This document shows positions 10,773 through 21,521 of a stretch of 64,000 nt of DNA, piece by piece. Made by a program: the position numbers and the translations under genes. How positions within the stretch are numbered: the first letter of the stretch is position 1; each line of letters starts with the position of its first letter. This DNA comes from Ottowia beijingensis. Lineage in GTDB: Bacteria > Pseudomonadota > Gammaproteobacteria > Burkholderiales > Burkholderiaceae_C. The notes beneath the pieces are model-generated. The model saw only the letters and a program-made list of their open reading frames with translations, made no database searches and was not told the origin of the DNA. The stretch covers positions 2,604,001 to 2,668,000 of the forward strand of contig NZ_JACCKX010000001.1 of NCBI RefSeq assembly GCF_013423955.1, in the 5' to 3' direction.

Positions 10773-12402
10773 TTATCCAGGAAACTGCTCCCGCAGCTTC
10801 AGCTTCCAGAACTTGCCCGTCGACGTGCGCGGCACGGCGTCGATGAACTCGTAGCGCTCGGGCAGTTGCCACTTGGCGAAGCTCCGCTCCAGCAGCCATT
10901 CGTTCAGTTCATCCGGCGTGGCCTGCTCGCCGGCGATCAGCACCGCGCAGGCCAGCGGGCGCTCGCTCCACTTCTCGTCGGGGATGGCGATGACGGCGGC
11001 CTCGGCGATGGCAGGGTGGGCCATGAGGGCGTTTTCCAGATCGACCGAGCTGATCCATTCGCCGCCGGACTTGATCAGGTCCTTGGTGCGGTCGCTGATC
11101 TTGACGAAGCCGAGATCATCCACGCTGGCCACGTCGCCCGTGCGCAGCCAGCCGTCGGGCGTGAACTTGTCGGACGGCGAGCCGACCGCGTAATAGCCGC
11201 CGGTGATGAAGGGGCCGCGCACCTGAATCTCGCCCACGCTGCGGCCGTCCCAGGGCTGGTTGGTACCGTCGTCGCCGCGCGCGCAGATCGACCAGCGGCA
11301 CCGGCGATCCGGCCAGCGCGGCGCGGCGGTACTTCTCGTCGGCGGACATGTCGCGCAACTCGGCGCGCTGGTAGCTGACGGTGGCGATGGGGCTGGTCTC
11401 GGTCATGCCCCAGCCCTGCTGGATCCAGATGCCGTGCGCGTCGAAGGCGCGGATCAGGCTCTCGGGCACGGCGGCGCCGCCGACGAACGAGCGCATGCCG
11501 CGCGGCAGCTTCCAGCGCCCGGCATGGGGCGAGCCGGGCTTCAGCGAGGCGTCGTAGGTCTGGATCAGCGACAGCCAGATGGTGGGCACGCCCAGCGACA
11601 GCGTGGGCGGCTCGGCCGTCATCAGGTCGAGCAGGTCGTCGGGGTGCAGGTGCGGGCCGGGGAAGACCAGCTTGGCGCCCATCATCACCGAGATGTAGGG
11701 CATGCCCCAGCTGTTGGCGTGGAACATGGGCGTGACGGGCAGCACCACGTCGGTGGAGCGGACGGCCGCGAAATCGGCCAGGCCGGCGACCAGCGAATGC
11801 AGCACGGTGGAGCGGTGCGAGTACACCACGCCCTTGGGCTTGCCGGTGGTGCCGCTGGTGTAGCACATGCTGACCGGGTCGTCCTCATCGTGCGGCACGT
11901 ACTGGAAGCCGTCCGGGTCGGCGCCGGCCAGCAGGGCTTCGTAGTCGGTGAAGGCCGGCGCAACCGGGGCACCGGAGAAGGGAAACACGATCACCTTGTC
12001 GAACTTGTGCAGGTGCTTGAACTTCTCGTACAGCGGCAGCAGCACGTCGTCGATGATGAGAAAGCGGTCCCCGGCGTCGTTGGCGATCCAGCCGATCTCG
12101 TCGGGCGCCAGGCGCAGGTTGAGCGTGTGCATCACGCCGCCGGCGGCGGGAATGCCGAAGTAGCACTCCAGGTGCGCGTGGTGGTTCCAGCACAGGGTGG
12201 CCACGCGGTCGCCCTTGCGCAGCCCGAGCCTTTGCAGCGCGCTGCCCAATGCGCGCGTGCGGCGATGAAACTCGCCATAGCTGTGGCGCCGCAGCGACTT
12301 GTCGGGCAGGCGCGAGACGACTTCGTTGTTCCTGAACAGCATGCCCGCGCGATCCAGCAGGTGGTTGAGCGACAGCGGCACATTCATCATCGTCGTTTGC
12401 AT
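10773..12402 (-). CDS. Acyl-CoA synthetase (AMP-binding, fatty-acid type)
   Basis: Activates a carboxylic (probably fatty) acid through an acyl-AMP to acyl-CoA. About 543 aa after repair. Motifs in order: [16 protein letters not shown] (P-loop A3), [28 protein letters not shown] (A7 region), [12 protein letters not shown] and C-terminal [13 protein letters not shown] with the catalytic Lys. The GGEW and MFHANSWG motifs fit long/medium-chain ligases related to FadD and alkK-type enzymes. A two-base loss near 11287, in a GC-dinucleotide run, shifts the frame; one extra GC unit restores RARGDDG. Start ATG 12402 has AGGAGA about 12 nt upstream. Substrate chain length cannot be read. Confidence 0.9.
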
Positions 12403-12489
12403 GATGGGGAGGGTCTCCTGGCGAGGTTGTGAGTGCGATACAAGCCACTTTACGGCAACGGCTTGCCCTGGCAAGGCAGAATGCGATCC

Positions 12490-13086
12490 ATGGAAACCCT
12501 GACGCACGAGATGGCCGCGCACGCTGCGCGCCTGGTGGTGGAAGAGGGGCTGGATTACGGCGCCGCCAAGCGCCGGGCGCTGAAGGTCATGGGCGTGCCG
12601 CCGCGCACGGCCTTGCCGGACAACGATCTGGTCGAGTCCGAGGTGCGGGCCTATCTGGCGCTGTTCCATGCCGACACGCAACCGGCCGAACTGGCCGCGC
12701 TGCGCCGGCTGGCCCTGTCGTGGATGGAGCGGCTGGCCGAATTCCGCCCCCACATCGCCGGTGCGGTGTGGAACGGCACCGCCACGCGGCTGTCGGACAT
12801 TTATCTGCAGCTGTTTTGCGACGATCCCAAATCCGCCGAGATCGCCCTCATCGACCATCGGGTGGCCTACCAGCCGCGCAGCGTGGCCGGCTTCAACGGC
12901 ATGCAGGTGGATGCGCTGAGCTTTTCCAGCCACTGCGCCGAACTGGGTGAGTCCATCGGCGTGCACCTGATGATTCACGACCACGACGATTTGCGCGGTG
13001 CGCTGAAGCCCGGGCGCCAGGGGCAGCCGCTGCGCGGCGACCGCCGGGCGCTGGCACATCGGCTGCAGGAGGATGAGCAGACATGA
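12490..13086 (+). CDS. Conserved hypothetical protein
   Basis: 198 aa from ATG 12490 (ATG 12481, three codons earlier, is also possible; neither has a clear ribosome binding site). It is helical, rich in Ala/Leu/Arg, with no membrane segment. The central part GAVWNGTATRLSDIYLQLFCDD and IALIDHRVAYQP is distinctive; I have a weak memory of similar proteins in Comamonadaceae carrying unreliable functional names, so I assign none. It overlaps the next gene by four bases (ATGA at 13083), implying translational coupling with the thioredoxin-like protein. Confidence 0.75.
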   Translation: METLTHEMAAHAARLVVEEGLDYGAAKRRALKVMGVPPRTALPDNDLVESEVRAYLALFHADTQPAELAALRRLALSWMERLAEFRPHIAGAVWNGTATRLSDIYLQLFCDDPKSAEIALIDHRVAYQPRSVAGFNGMQVDALSFSSHCAELGESIGVHLMIHDHDDLRGALKPGRQGQPLRGDRRALAHRLQEDEQT

Positions 13087-13661
13087 ATTCACCCGACGAT
13101 TTATCGACCCCGCCAGCCGCCGCCGCCAAGGCGGCGCGGCCGACGGGCCGGCGCCTGGCGCTGGCCGCCGTGGCACTGGCCGCCGCGGGTGCCGGTGCGC
13201 TGTTCAGCGCGCGCCGGCTGGCACTGGACGAGCCGGACACCACGGGTCTTTGGGACCGCAGCTTTCCAGCTCCGGATGGCAGTGCACTGGCGCTGGCCAC
13301 GCTGCGCGGCCGCCCGCTGCTGGTCAACTTCTGGGCCACGTGGTGCCCGCCCTGTGTCGAGGAACTGCCGTTATTGAGCAGCTTCTACAACGAAAACAAG
13401 GCCAATGGCTGGCAATTGATCGGTTTGGCGGTTGACAAGCCCGAGCCGGTCGCGCGCTTCCTGGCCAAGTCGCCGGTCAGCTTTCCGGTGGCCCTGGCGG
13501 GCCTCGAAGGGGTCGAACTAACGCGCGCGCTGGGCAATGCGGCCGGCGGCCTGCCGTTCAGCGTGCTGTTCGACGCCACGGGCCAGTTGCGCGACCGCAA
13601 ACTGGGCCAGTTGCACGCGCGCGATCTGGCGGCCTGGCGCGACAGGCTCGGCAGGAGCTGA
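13083..13661 (+). CDS. TlpA-like thioredoxin-family protein (membrane anchored)
   Basis: 192 aa. An N-terminal cytoplasmic stretch is followed by a single membrane segment (about residues 24-43: RLALAAVALAAAGAGALF) and a periplasmic thioredoxin domain with active site WATWCPPCVEELP. The WCPPC pair and the AlkylHP-like LRGRPLLVNFWATWC context are typical of TlpA/ResA disulfide reductases, which keep haem-binding or other periplasmic thiols reduced. A cis-Pro motif GLPFSVLF is present. It overlaps the preceding gene by four bases. A role in cytochrome c or copper-site assembly is inference only. Confidence 0.88.
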   Translation: MNSPDDLSTPPAAAAKAARPTGRRLALAAVALAAAGAGALFSARRLALDEPDTTGLWDRSFPAPDGSALALATLRGRPLLVNFWATWCPPCVEELPLLSSFYNENKANGWQLIGLAVDKPEPVARFLAKSPVSFPVALAGLEGVELTRALGNAAGGLPFSVLFDATGQLRDRKLGQLHARDLAAWRDRLGRS

Positions 13662-13688
13662 GGGTGCCCTGCGGCATTGGCATAGATT

Positions 13689-13747
13689 AAATTTCGGTGA
13701 AATTGGATTCAAATCGGGGCGATTTGCGGCCAATTTGAGGTAAATTC
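13689..13747. promoter_or_regulatory. Three evenly spaced inverted repeats upstream of accB
   Basis: Three perfect dyads: AATTTC-GGT-GAAATT (13690-13704), CAAATCG-GGG-CGATTTG (13710-13726), AATTT-GAGGT-AAATT (13732-13746). Their centres are 13697, 13718 and 13739, exactly 21 bp (two helical turns) apart, so a dimeric protein would bind all three on one face. They end 33 nt before the accB start and therefore overlap or flank its promoter. The regulator is unknown to me. Confidence 0.65.
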
Positions 13748-13779
13748 GCCCCCATTCCCAAAATTTGGATGACTTTGCA

Positions 13780-14253
13780 ATGGATTTGCGCAAACTCAAG
13801 ACACTGATCGACCTGGTCTCCGAGTCGAACGTGTCGGAACTGGAAATCACCGAAGCCGAAGGCAAGGTGCGCATCGTCAAGGGCGCGCCGCCCGCGCCTG
13901 CGCAGGTGGTGTACGCACCCGTGGCACCACCGGTGGCCGCCCCAGGGCCCGCGGCGCCTGCGGCCAGCGCGGCGCCCGCGGCAGAAGCGGCCGCCCCCGC
14001 GCCTGCCGAAGAGCCGGCGGGCTTCGTGCTCAAATCGCCCATGGTGGGTACCTTCTACCGTGCATCCAGCCCCGGCGCCAAACCCTTCGTCGAGGTGGGC
14101 CAGCAGGTCAAGGAAGGCGACACGCTGTGCATCATCGAGGCGATGAAGATCCTGAACGAGATCGACGCGGAGAAGGGCGGCACCATCAAGAAGATCCTGG
14201 GCGAAAACGGCCAGGCGGTGGAATACGGCCAGCCGTTGTTCATCATTGAATGA
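13780..14253 (+). CDS. accB: Biotin carboxyl carrier protein of acetyl-CoA carboxylase
   Basis: 157 aa from ATG 13780, giving the classic N-terminus [20 protein letters not shown] (a start five codons earlier, 13765, is less likely). A Pro/Ala-rich flexible linker (about residues 45-80) joins it to the biotinyl domain, whose Lys lies in EAMKILNEI (about residue 123). It carries the carboxyl group between AccC and the AccAD transferase in the first step of fatty acid synthesis. In many Burkholderiales aroQ precedes accB; here there is a thioredoxin gene instead. Probably an operon with accC and prmA, and controlled through the dyads directly upstream. Confidence 0.97.
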   Translation: MDLRKLKTLIDLVSESNVSELEITEAEGKVRIVKGAPPAPAQVVYAPVAPPVAAPGPAAPAASAAPAAEAAAPAPAEEPAGFVLKSPMVGTFYRASSPGAKPFVEVGQQVKEGDTLCIIEAMKILNEIDAEKGGTIKKILGENGQAVEYGQPLFIIE

Positions 14254-14255
14254 TG

Positions 14256-14370
14256 GCGCCCTCTGAGTCGCCTTCGGCGCCTTCTCCCGAGGGACGACGC
14301 CAGCGGCCGGGCCGCACGCCCGCTGCACGGCATCCTCGCGTGGCCCTCGTGGCCAGCGGCTCCAACGTGT
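14256..14370 (+). repeat. Family B GC-rich intergenic repeat
   Basis: Between accB and accC: CTGAGTCGCCTTCGGCGCCT, TCTCCCGAGGGACGACGCC, AGCGGCCGGGC ... Similar blocks lie at 10573-10770 (reverse), 15762-15872, 30082-30192 and 33434-33545. Contains several strong stems, including GTCGCCTTCGGCG. Confidence 0.7.
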
Positions 14371-14413
14371 TGATGCGCGGCGCATGACGCCAGCGCACCG
14401 TGGATCACTGAAC

Positions 14414-15761
<1,348 letters not shown>

Positions 15762-15763
<2 letters not shown>

Positions 15764-15950
15764 CACCCTGAGTCGTCTGCGGCGCCTTCCCCGGGAGGAG
15801 GACAACGCCAGTCGCCGGCGCAGGTCCGGCAACGGCGTTCGCGGATGGCCTGCTCCGCGGCCGCTGGGTGGGCTTGCTGCGCAGCCTTGTTTTCAAGGTT
15901 AAATCGTCTCCAGGCCTTGTGTATCAAGCGCAAGCAGCTATTTTTGAAAG
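15762..15950 (+). repeat. Family B then Family A repeats between accC and prmA
   Basis: 15762-15872: CCTGAGTCGTCTGCGGCGCC ... GGATGGCCTGCTCCGCGGCC (Family B). 15898-15950: CAGGCCTTGTGTATCAAGCG, CAAGCAGCTATTTTTG (Family A). They fill the gap with no room for another gene. Confidence 0.7.
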
Positions 15951-15963
15951 CAATGAAACCGTC

Positions 15964-16848
15964 ATGTTCGAGTTGCGCCTGATCTGCCCCGAGGACCGGG
16001 TCGAACCGCTGTCCGATGCGCTGGAGGCGCTGGAGGCGTTGAGCGTGTCGGTGGAGGATGCGGACGCCGACACCGATGCCGAGCGCGCGCTGTTCGGCGA
16101 GCCCGGCCTGCCGCCCCCGGCGCAGAGCTGGTCGCGCTCGCGCATGGTGACCCTGTTCGGCGACGAGGCGCAGGCGCGCGATGCCGCCCGGCTGCTGGCG
16201 CTGCAGGACTTCTGGGAAGGTTGCGAGGTGGCGTCGATCGCGCCCGTGCCCGAACAGGATTGGGTGCGCCTGACGCAGTCGCAGTTCGAGCCCGTGCCCA
16301 TCACCCGCAGCTTCTGGATCGTGCCGACCTGGCACGAGGTGCCCGCAGGCGCCACCGAGGTGATCCGCCTCGATCCCGGCCTGGCCTTCGGCACCGGCAC
16401 GCACCCGACCACGCGCATGTGCCTGCGCTGGATCGCCGCGCACCCGCCGCGCGGCCAGCGCGTGCTGGATTACGGCTGCGGCTCCGGCATCCTGGCCATT
16501 GGCGCCGCGCTGCATGGGGCCGCCAGCGTCGACGCGGTGGACATCGACGAGGCGGCCGCGCAGGCCACCATCGACAACGCTTCGGCCAACGGCGTGCAGC
16601 TGGTGGCTGGCCTGCCGGACCAGGCCAGCGGCGTTTACGACACCGTGCTGGCCAACATCCTGGCCACGCCGCTCAAGGTGCTGGCGCCGCTGCTGGCCGG
16701 CCATGTGGCGCCGGGCGGTGCGCTGGTGCTGGCGGGCGTGCTGGAGCGTCAGACGGCCGAGTTGCAAGCGGCGTATCGACCCTGGCTGTCCTTGGAGGTC
16801 GCCGATACCGAGGACGGCTGGGTGCTGCTGGTGGCACGCCGCGCCTGA
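15964..16848 (+). CDS. prmA: Ribosomal protein L11 methyltransferase
   Basis: 294 aa from ATG 15964 (MFELRLICPEDRVEPL), matching E. coli PrmA length. It trimethylates ribosomal protein L11 using S-adenosylmethionine. The N-terminal substrate-binding domain (1-100) is followed by the Rossmann methyltransferase domain: LAFGTGTHPTTRMCL, motif I VLDYGCGSGILAIGAA, DIDEAAAQAT, and motif IV VLANILATPL. The gene is intact. Following accC, as in many Burkholderiales. Confidence 0.96.
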   Translation: MFELRLICPEDRVEPLSDALEALEALSVSVEDADADTDAERALFGEPGLPPPAQSWSRSRMVTLFGDEAQARDAARLLALQDFWEGCEVASIAPVPEQDWVRLTQSQFEPVPITRSFWIVPTWHEVPAGATEVIRLDPGLAFGTGTHPTTRMCLRWIAAHPPRGQRVLDYGCGSGILAIGAALHGAASVDAVDIDEAAAQATIDNASANGVQLVAGLPDQASGVYDTVLANILATPLKVLAPLLAGHVAPGGALVLAGVLERQTAELQAAYRPWLSLEVADTEDGWVLLVARRA

Positions 16849-16887
16849 CCTGGCGCCCGGCACGCTGCTGCCTACAATCGCCGCACC

Positions 16888-18329
16888 ATGAGCCTGATCA
16901 CGCGCTGCCCGGCCTGCACGACCATGTTCAAGGTCGTGCCGGACCAGTTGCGCATCTCCGGCGGCTGGGTGCGCTGCGGGCACTGCAACGAGGTGTTCGA
17001 CGCCGCAGCCCACATGCTGCCGGTCGAGGCCGCCGCGCCGGCCCCGCCAGCGCCGCAGTCGCCTAGCGTGCCGGTGCCGGTGCGCGAACCAGATCGCAGG
17101 GCCGCTCCACCTCCCACTCCCGCGCCGGATCCTGCGCCGGCGGTCGTGCTCCTCCGGTTGCGGCACCCTCGCCGGTGCCTGCCGTGCCCATCCGGTCGAC
17201 GGTGGAGCCCGAGCCCGTTGCAGCGCCGAAGCCATCGCAGACGGCGGCGGCCCGGTTCGACACCTGGCAACCGCCCGCGCCCTGGTCGTCGCGCAAGACC
17301 AGTGTTGAAAAAGCGGGGCAGGGCGCGCCAGAACCCCCGCACCGACCGAGGCCGAGCGCTCGCTGCCCAAGGACGACGTCGCGGCGCCGGCGCACGCCAC
17401 CCTTCCGACTCCTGCCCTGCCCGAGGCCGAAGCCACGGCCGAAGCCGAGCCGGCGCCGGACGGTCCCTGGACCGCGTCGGAGCTGCAAACCTGGCGCGAG
17501 TTGACGGCGCCAGACCGTGCTGACCAGCCCGCGCAACCGCCTGCAGACGAGCTGTGGCCTGTGGCGGCGGCACCAGTCCACGACCCATCACCGGCAGACA
17601 CCGCGGTGCCCGCGGAAGCCCCAGCCAGCCCGCCTGCCACGCCGCCAGTGGATGTCTTGCTGGCCCGCAGGTCGTTCCGCGCCGAGGCACTGGAGCGCGA
17701 AGTGCCCCCGCGGCCGATGTCGACTTCGTGCTGAGCGGCGTGGGCGAGGTGGTGGAGCCGCTGGCGCCCGACGCCGCTGCGCCCGCCGCCGCGCCGCCCG
17801 TCGACCAGCCCGAGCCCCGCTTCGTCGAGCAGGCGCGGCGCCGCGCCTTCTGGTCGTCGCGCCCGGTGCGCGTGGGCCTGTGGGCGGCGTTGCTGGTGTT
17901 GCTGCTGGCGCTGGCCTTGCAGTGGGTGCTGAGTCGGCGCGACTGGCTGGCGGCGCGCGAACCCGCGCTGGTGCCGGCGCTGCAGGCCATGTGCCAGGTC
18001 GTTGGTTGCCAGATTGCGCCGTACCGCCAGCTCGAGACCATCGTCATCGACAGCTCCGCCTTCAACCGCGTCAGCGCCAACGCCTTCCGTTTCAGCGTCA
18101 CGCTGCGCAACACGGCCGACATGCCGGTGGCCACGCCGTCGCTGGAACTGACGCTGACCGACGCCCAAGACCAAGCCCTGGTGCGGCGCGTGGTGAGCGC
18201 GGCCGAACTGGGTGCTCCCCGGCGCTTGCCGCGCGGGGCGAGTTCAGCGGCACCAACGCGCTCACCGTGACCAGCATCTCCAATCCGTCGGCCATCGTCG
18301 GCTACCGCCTGATGGCCTTTTACCCCTGA
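16888..18329 (+). CDS. Zinc-ribbon and DUF3426 membrane protein (four frame breaks)
   Basis: About 481 aa after repair. N-terminal MJ0042-type zinc ribbon: CPACTTMFKV ... VRCGHCNEVFDA (two CxxC pairs, residues 8-36). A long low-complexity Pro/Ala-rich linker follows, then one membrane helix (GLWAALLVLLLALALQWVL) and a C-terminal periplasmic DUF3426 domain with CQVVGCQIAPYRQ and SAFNRVSANAFRFSVTLRN, ending GYRLMAFYP. Single bases are missing near 17150, 17335, 17705 and 18222; all four are one-base losses in G/C runs, so the gene is probably intact in reality. Function unknown; the prmA/DUF3426/pfkB order is recurrent in related bacteria. Confidence 0.85.
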
Positions 18330-18393
18330 GCCGGGTGCGCTGCCGCACGGCAGCCGCCGGCTTCGTCGATCCCTTCACTTCATTACCTGACCT

Positions 18394-19299
18394 ATGGCCA
18401 CGCTGATTTGCGGCTCGCTCGCCTTCGACACCATCATGAGCTTCGAGGGGCGCTTCGCCGAACAGATCCTGCCGGATCAACTGCACATCCTCAACGTGTC
18501 CTTCCTGGTGCCCAGCCTGCGGCGCGACTTCGGCGGCTGCGCGGGCAACATCGCCTACGCCATGCGCCAGCTGGGCGGCACGCCGCTGCCCGTGGCCACG
18601 CTGGGCAACGACGGCTCCGACTACCTGGCGCGGCTGCGCCAGCTGGGCGTCAGCACCGAGTTCGTGCGCACCATCGACGACACCTACACCGCGCAGGCCA
18701 TGATCATGACCGACCGCGACAACAACCAGATCACGGCCTTCCACCCCGGCGCGATGATGCAGGCGCACCGCACGCACATCGTTGCACGCGAGGACATCCG
18801 CCTGGGCATCATCTCGCCCGACGGGCGCGACGCGATGCTGCAGCACGCCGAACAGTTCCGCGCCGCCGGCATCCCTTTCGTGTTCGATCCGGGGCAGGGC
18901 CTGCCCATGTTCAACGGCGACGAGTTGGCGCACTTTGTCGAACTGGCCACCTGGGTGACGGTGAATGACTACGAAGGCCGCATGCTGTGCGACCGCATGG
19001 GCATCGAGCTGGACGAGCTGTCGCGCCGCGTGCAGGGCCTGGTGGTCACGCTGGGCGGCGAGGGTTGCGACATCTGGGAGGCGGGCGTTCGCACCCGCGT
19101 GCCGCCGGTGCAGGCAGCGTCCGTGGTGGACCCGACGGGTTGCGGCGATGCCTGGCGCGGTGCGCTGCTGCACGGTCTGGAGCAAGGCTGGCCGTTGGCG
19201 CGTTGTGCCGCGCTGGGCAACCGGCTGGGCGCCTTGAAGATCGCCAGCCGCGGACCGCAGAACTACCAGGTGGATGGCGCGGTGCTGGCCGGTATCTGA
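18394..19299 (+). CDS. PfkB-family carbohydrate kinase (adenosine kinase-like)
   Basis: 301 aa, intact. It has the PfkB ribokinase fold: N-terminal GSLAFDTIMSFEGRF, first signature FGGCAGNIAYAMRQLGG (glycine substrate loop), and second signature VVDPTGCGDAWRGALLHG with catalytic Asp in GCGD. The lack of typical ribokinase and fructokinase features, and the overall look, resemble bacterial adenosine kinase-like PfkB proteins of Burkholderiales. Substrate is therefore likely a nucleoside or sugar but not provable. Start ATG 18394, about 65 nt after the DUF3426 gene. Confidence 0.9.
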   Translation: MATLICGSLAFDTIMSFEGRFAEQILPDQLHILNVSFLVPSLRRDFGGCAGNIAYAMRQLGGTPLPVATLGNDGSDYLARLRQLGVSTEFVRTIDDTYTAQAMIMTDRDNNQITAFHPGAMMQAHRTHIVAREDIRLGIISPDGRDAMLQHAEQFRAAGIPFVFDPGQGLPMFNGDELAHFVELATWVTVNDYEGRMLCDRMGIELDELSRRVQGLVVTLGGEGCDIWEAGVRTRVPPVQAASVVDPTGCGDAWRGALLHGLEQGWPLARCAALGNRLGALKIASRGPQNYQVDGAVLAGI

Positions 19300-19324
19300 A
19301 GTTGCCTGCCTTGCTCTTTCAACA

Positions 19325-19375
19325 TCATTTGGCCTGAAACGCAGGCTGCATAAGCGCAGGCAGCTCACTTATCGA
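19325..19375 (+). repeat. Family A intergenic hairpin repeat (degenerate)
   Basis: TTTGGCCTGAAACGCAGGCT, GCATAAGCGCAGGCAGCT. Lies between two convergent genes. Confidence 0.6.
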
Positions 19376-19402
19376 TAGTGAGCGGGGTCTGCCGCACACT
19401 CC

Positions 19403-19439
19403 AAAAGAAGCCCGCGCACGATGACTCGTGTCGCGGGCT
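19403..19439 (-). terminator. Rho-independent terminator of the histone H1-like gene
   Basis: On the minus strand AGCCCGCG-ACACGA ... TCGTG-CGCGGGCT is followed by TCTTTT. A strong stem of about 13 bp, 44 nt past the stop of the histone-like gene. Confidence 0.85.
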
Positions 19440-19482
19440 GCGAAGGCCCCGGCCGGGTCAAGGCCGGGGCTGGATGCGCCGC

Positions 19483-19977
19483 TCAGGGCTTGCTGGCCGT
19501 CGGGAACGGCCACGCAGCCTGCGGGTTCAGCGTGGTTTGCGCCGCGGGCTTCTTGGGCGCGGCGGCCTTCTTGGCCACGGCTTTCTTGGCCGGTGCCGCT
19601 TTCTTGGCGGGTGCCGCCTTCTTCGCTACGGCCTTCTTGGCAGGTGCGGCTTTCTTCGCCACGACCTTCTTGGCCGGTGCCTTCTTGGCGACGGCTTTCT
19701 TGGCCGGTGCGGCCTTCTTCGCCACTACTTTCTTGGCGGGCGCCTTCTTGGCCACGACCTTCTTGGCCGGTGCCTTCTTCGCTACCGCTTTCTTGGCCAC
19801 GACTTTCTTGGCGGGTGCCTTCTTCGCTACGACCTTCTTGGCCGGTGCCTTCTTGGCGACCGCTTTCTTGGCCGGTGCGGCTTTCTTCGCCACGACTTTC
19901 TTGGCCGGTGCCGCCTTCTTCGCAGGGGCTTTCTTCGCTGCGGCCTTCTTGGCCGGTGCTTTCTTTGCAGTTGCCAT
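19483..19977 (-). CDS. Histone H1-like DNA-binding protein (AlaLysPro repeats)
   Basis: 164 aa built almost wholly from [10 protein letters not shown] and VVAKK pentamer-type repeats (residues 5-140), then a short tail ending [17 protein letters not shown]. Such lysine/alanine-rich proteins (HctB or AlgP type) bind DNA without sequence preference and help compact the nucleoid. Start ATG 19977 has a strong AAGGAG site 7-12 nt upstream. No other domain. The repetitive DNA makes length variation between strains likely. Confidence 0.92.
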   Translation of the reverse strand: MATAKKAPAKKAAAKKAPAKKAAPAKKVVAKKAAPAKKAVAKKAPAKKVVAKKAPAKKVVAKKAVAKKAPAKKVVAKKAPAKKVVAKKAAPAKKAVAKKAPAKKVVAKKAAPAKKAVAKKAAPAKKAAPAKKAVAKKAAAPKKPAAQTTLNPQAAWPFPTASKP

Positions 19978-20185
19978 TTTTTCTCCTTGATCAAGTTGAA
20001 CTATCCATCAACAGCAGGAAACGCTTCGCGCCTGTTGGACACGCAAAGCGATTCATGGCACTGGAGAAAAATCCATCACCATGAACACGGGCGCAAGCCC
20101 ACCGCACCGCCTGGGTGCCTGGGTGGGGTTGCTGATTCAGTGACTGCACGATAAAGAAAGGGTCGTTTCGGAAAGGCCGCCGGCA

Positions 20186-21367
20186 TCAGTCCCACGACAG
20201 GGCGCCGCCGGTCTGGTACTCGATGACGCGCGTTTCGAAGAAGTTGCGTTCCTTCTTCAGGTCGATCATCTCGCTCATCCAGGGAAGGGGTTTTCCTCGT
20301 TGGGGAACAGGGCGTCCAGGCCGATCTGCGTGGCGCGGCGGTTGGCGATGTAGCGCAGGTAGCCCTTGAACATGCTGGCGTTCATGCCCAGCACGCCGCG
20401 CGGCATGGTGTCCTCGGCGTAGCGGTATTCCAGCTCGACGGCCTTCTCGAACAGGGCCTTGATCTCGGCCTTGAAGGCGGGTGTCCACAGGTGCGGGTTC
20501 TCGAGCTTGATCTGGTTGATCAGATCGATGCCGAAGTTGCAGTGCATCGACTCGTCGCGCAGGATGTACTGGTACTGCTCGGCCGCGCCCACCATCTTGT
20601 TCTGCCGGCCCAGCGCCAGGATTTGTGTGAAGCCGACGTAGAAGAACAGGCCTTCCATCAGGCAGGCGAAGACGATCAGGCTTTTCAGCAGGGTCTGGTC
20701 GGCCTCGGGGTGCCGGTGACGAAGGCCGGATCCATGATGGCGTCGATGAACGGGATCAGGAACTCGTCCTTGTCGCGGATCGACGCCACCTCGTGGTAGG
20801 CGTTGAAGATCTCGCCCTCGTCCAGGCCCAGCGACTCGACGATGTACTGGTAGGCGTGAGTGTGGATGGCCTCTTCGAACGCCTGGCGCAGCAGGAACTG
20901 GCGGCACTCGGGCGCCGTGATGTGGCGGTAGGTGCCCAGCACGATGTTGTTGGCGGCCAGCGAATCGGCGGTGACGAAGAAGCCCAGGTTGCGCTTGACG
21001 ATGCGGCGCTCGTCTTCGGTCAGGCCGTTCGGCGACTTCCACAGCGCGATGTCGCGGTTCATGTTGATTTCCTGCGGCATCCAGTGGTTGGCGCAGGTGG
21101 CCAGGTATTTTTCCCAGGCCCACTTGTACTTGAAGGGCACCAGCTGGTTGACGTCGGTCTGACCGTTGATGATGCGCTTGTCGGCGGCGTTGACGCGGCG
21201 CTGGATGGATGGTGCGGCTTTGGGTGCAGCGGCGCTGATGGACGGTGGCATCAGGGGGCGGCCTGGAATGCCGTGATGCCTTGCGTGGCAGCGGGCGGCA
21301 ATTCAGCCAGCGGCTGCAAGCGGGGTTGCAGCGTGGCGGGTGTGGCGTCGTCGTCCCAGGTCAACAT
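20186..21367 (-). CDS. nrdB: Ribonucleotide reductase class Ia, beta subunit
   Basis: Carries the diiron-tyrosyl radical cofactor used by NrdA. About 394 aa after repair. Start ATG 21367 ([17 protein letters not shown]). Diiron ligands are visible in [16 protein letters not shown] and in [14 protein letters not shown]; the C-terminus [19 protein letters not shown], with the tail that docks in NrdA, is present. Three single-base losses break the frame: near 21257 (CCCCC run), 20712 (ACCCCG) and 20281 (TTCCC). An intact nrdB is needed for growth, so these are read errors. It lies 154 nt downstream of nrdA on the same strand. Confidence 0.93.
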
Positions 21368-21392
21368 GGTTTTTCCAATGCTCCGATTATGG

Positions 21393-21488
21393 GAGCAACG
21401 TGATGAAATGCAAAGCATTCCGTCACGTTGCTCGTGGGTTCAAGGGGTGTGAGTGTTGCGGCAAGGCATCGCATGCGATGCCTTGCCG
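21393..21488. repeat. Two strong palindromes between nrdA and nrdB
   Basis: First hairpin 21393-21433: GAGCAACGTGA ... TCACGTTGCTC with an inner AATGC/GCATT stem. Second, 21459-21488: a perfect 30-bp palindrome with arms CGGCAAGGCATCGCA. Neither has a T-run in the nrd direction, so they are not ordinary terminators. They would form in the nrdAB mRNA and could set the nrdA:nrdB ratio or guard an mRNA end. Confidence 0.7.
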
Positions 21489-21521
21489 TGATCGCAGTGC
21501 GCACGTGGCACGCGCTGCGGT

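Noticed and set aside
16888..18329. DUF3426 gene as a pseudogene.
   Set aside because: Four breaks are all one-base losses in G/C-rich low-complexity DNA and both conserved ends are intact.
19483..19977. Histone-like repeats as a tandem DNA repeat without coding role.
   Set aside because: There is a good ribosome binding site, ATG, an unbroken frame and a terminator, and the product matches known AlaLysPro-rich histone H1-like proteins.
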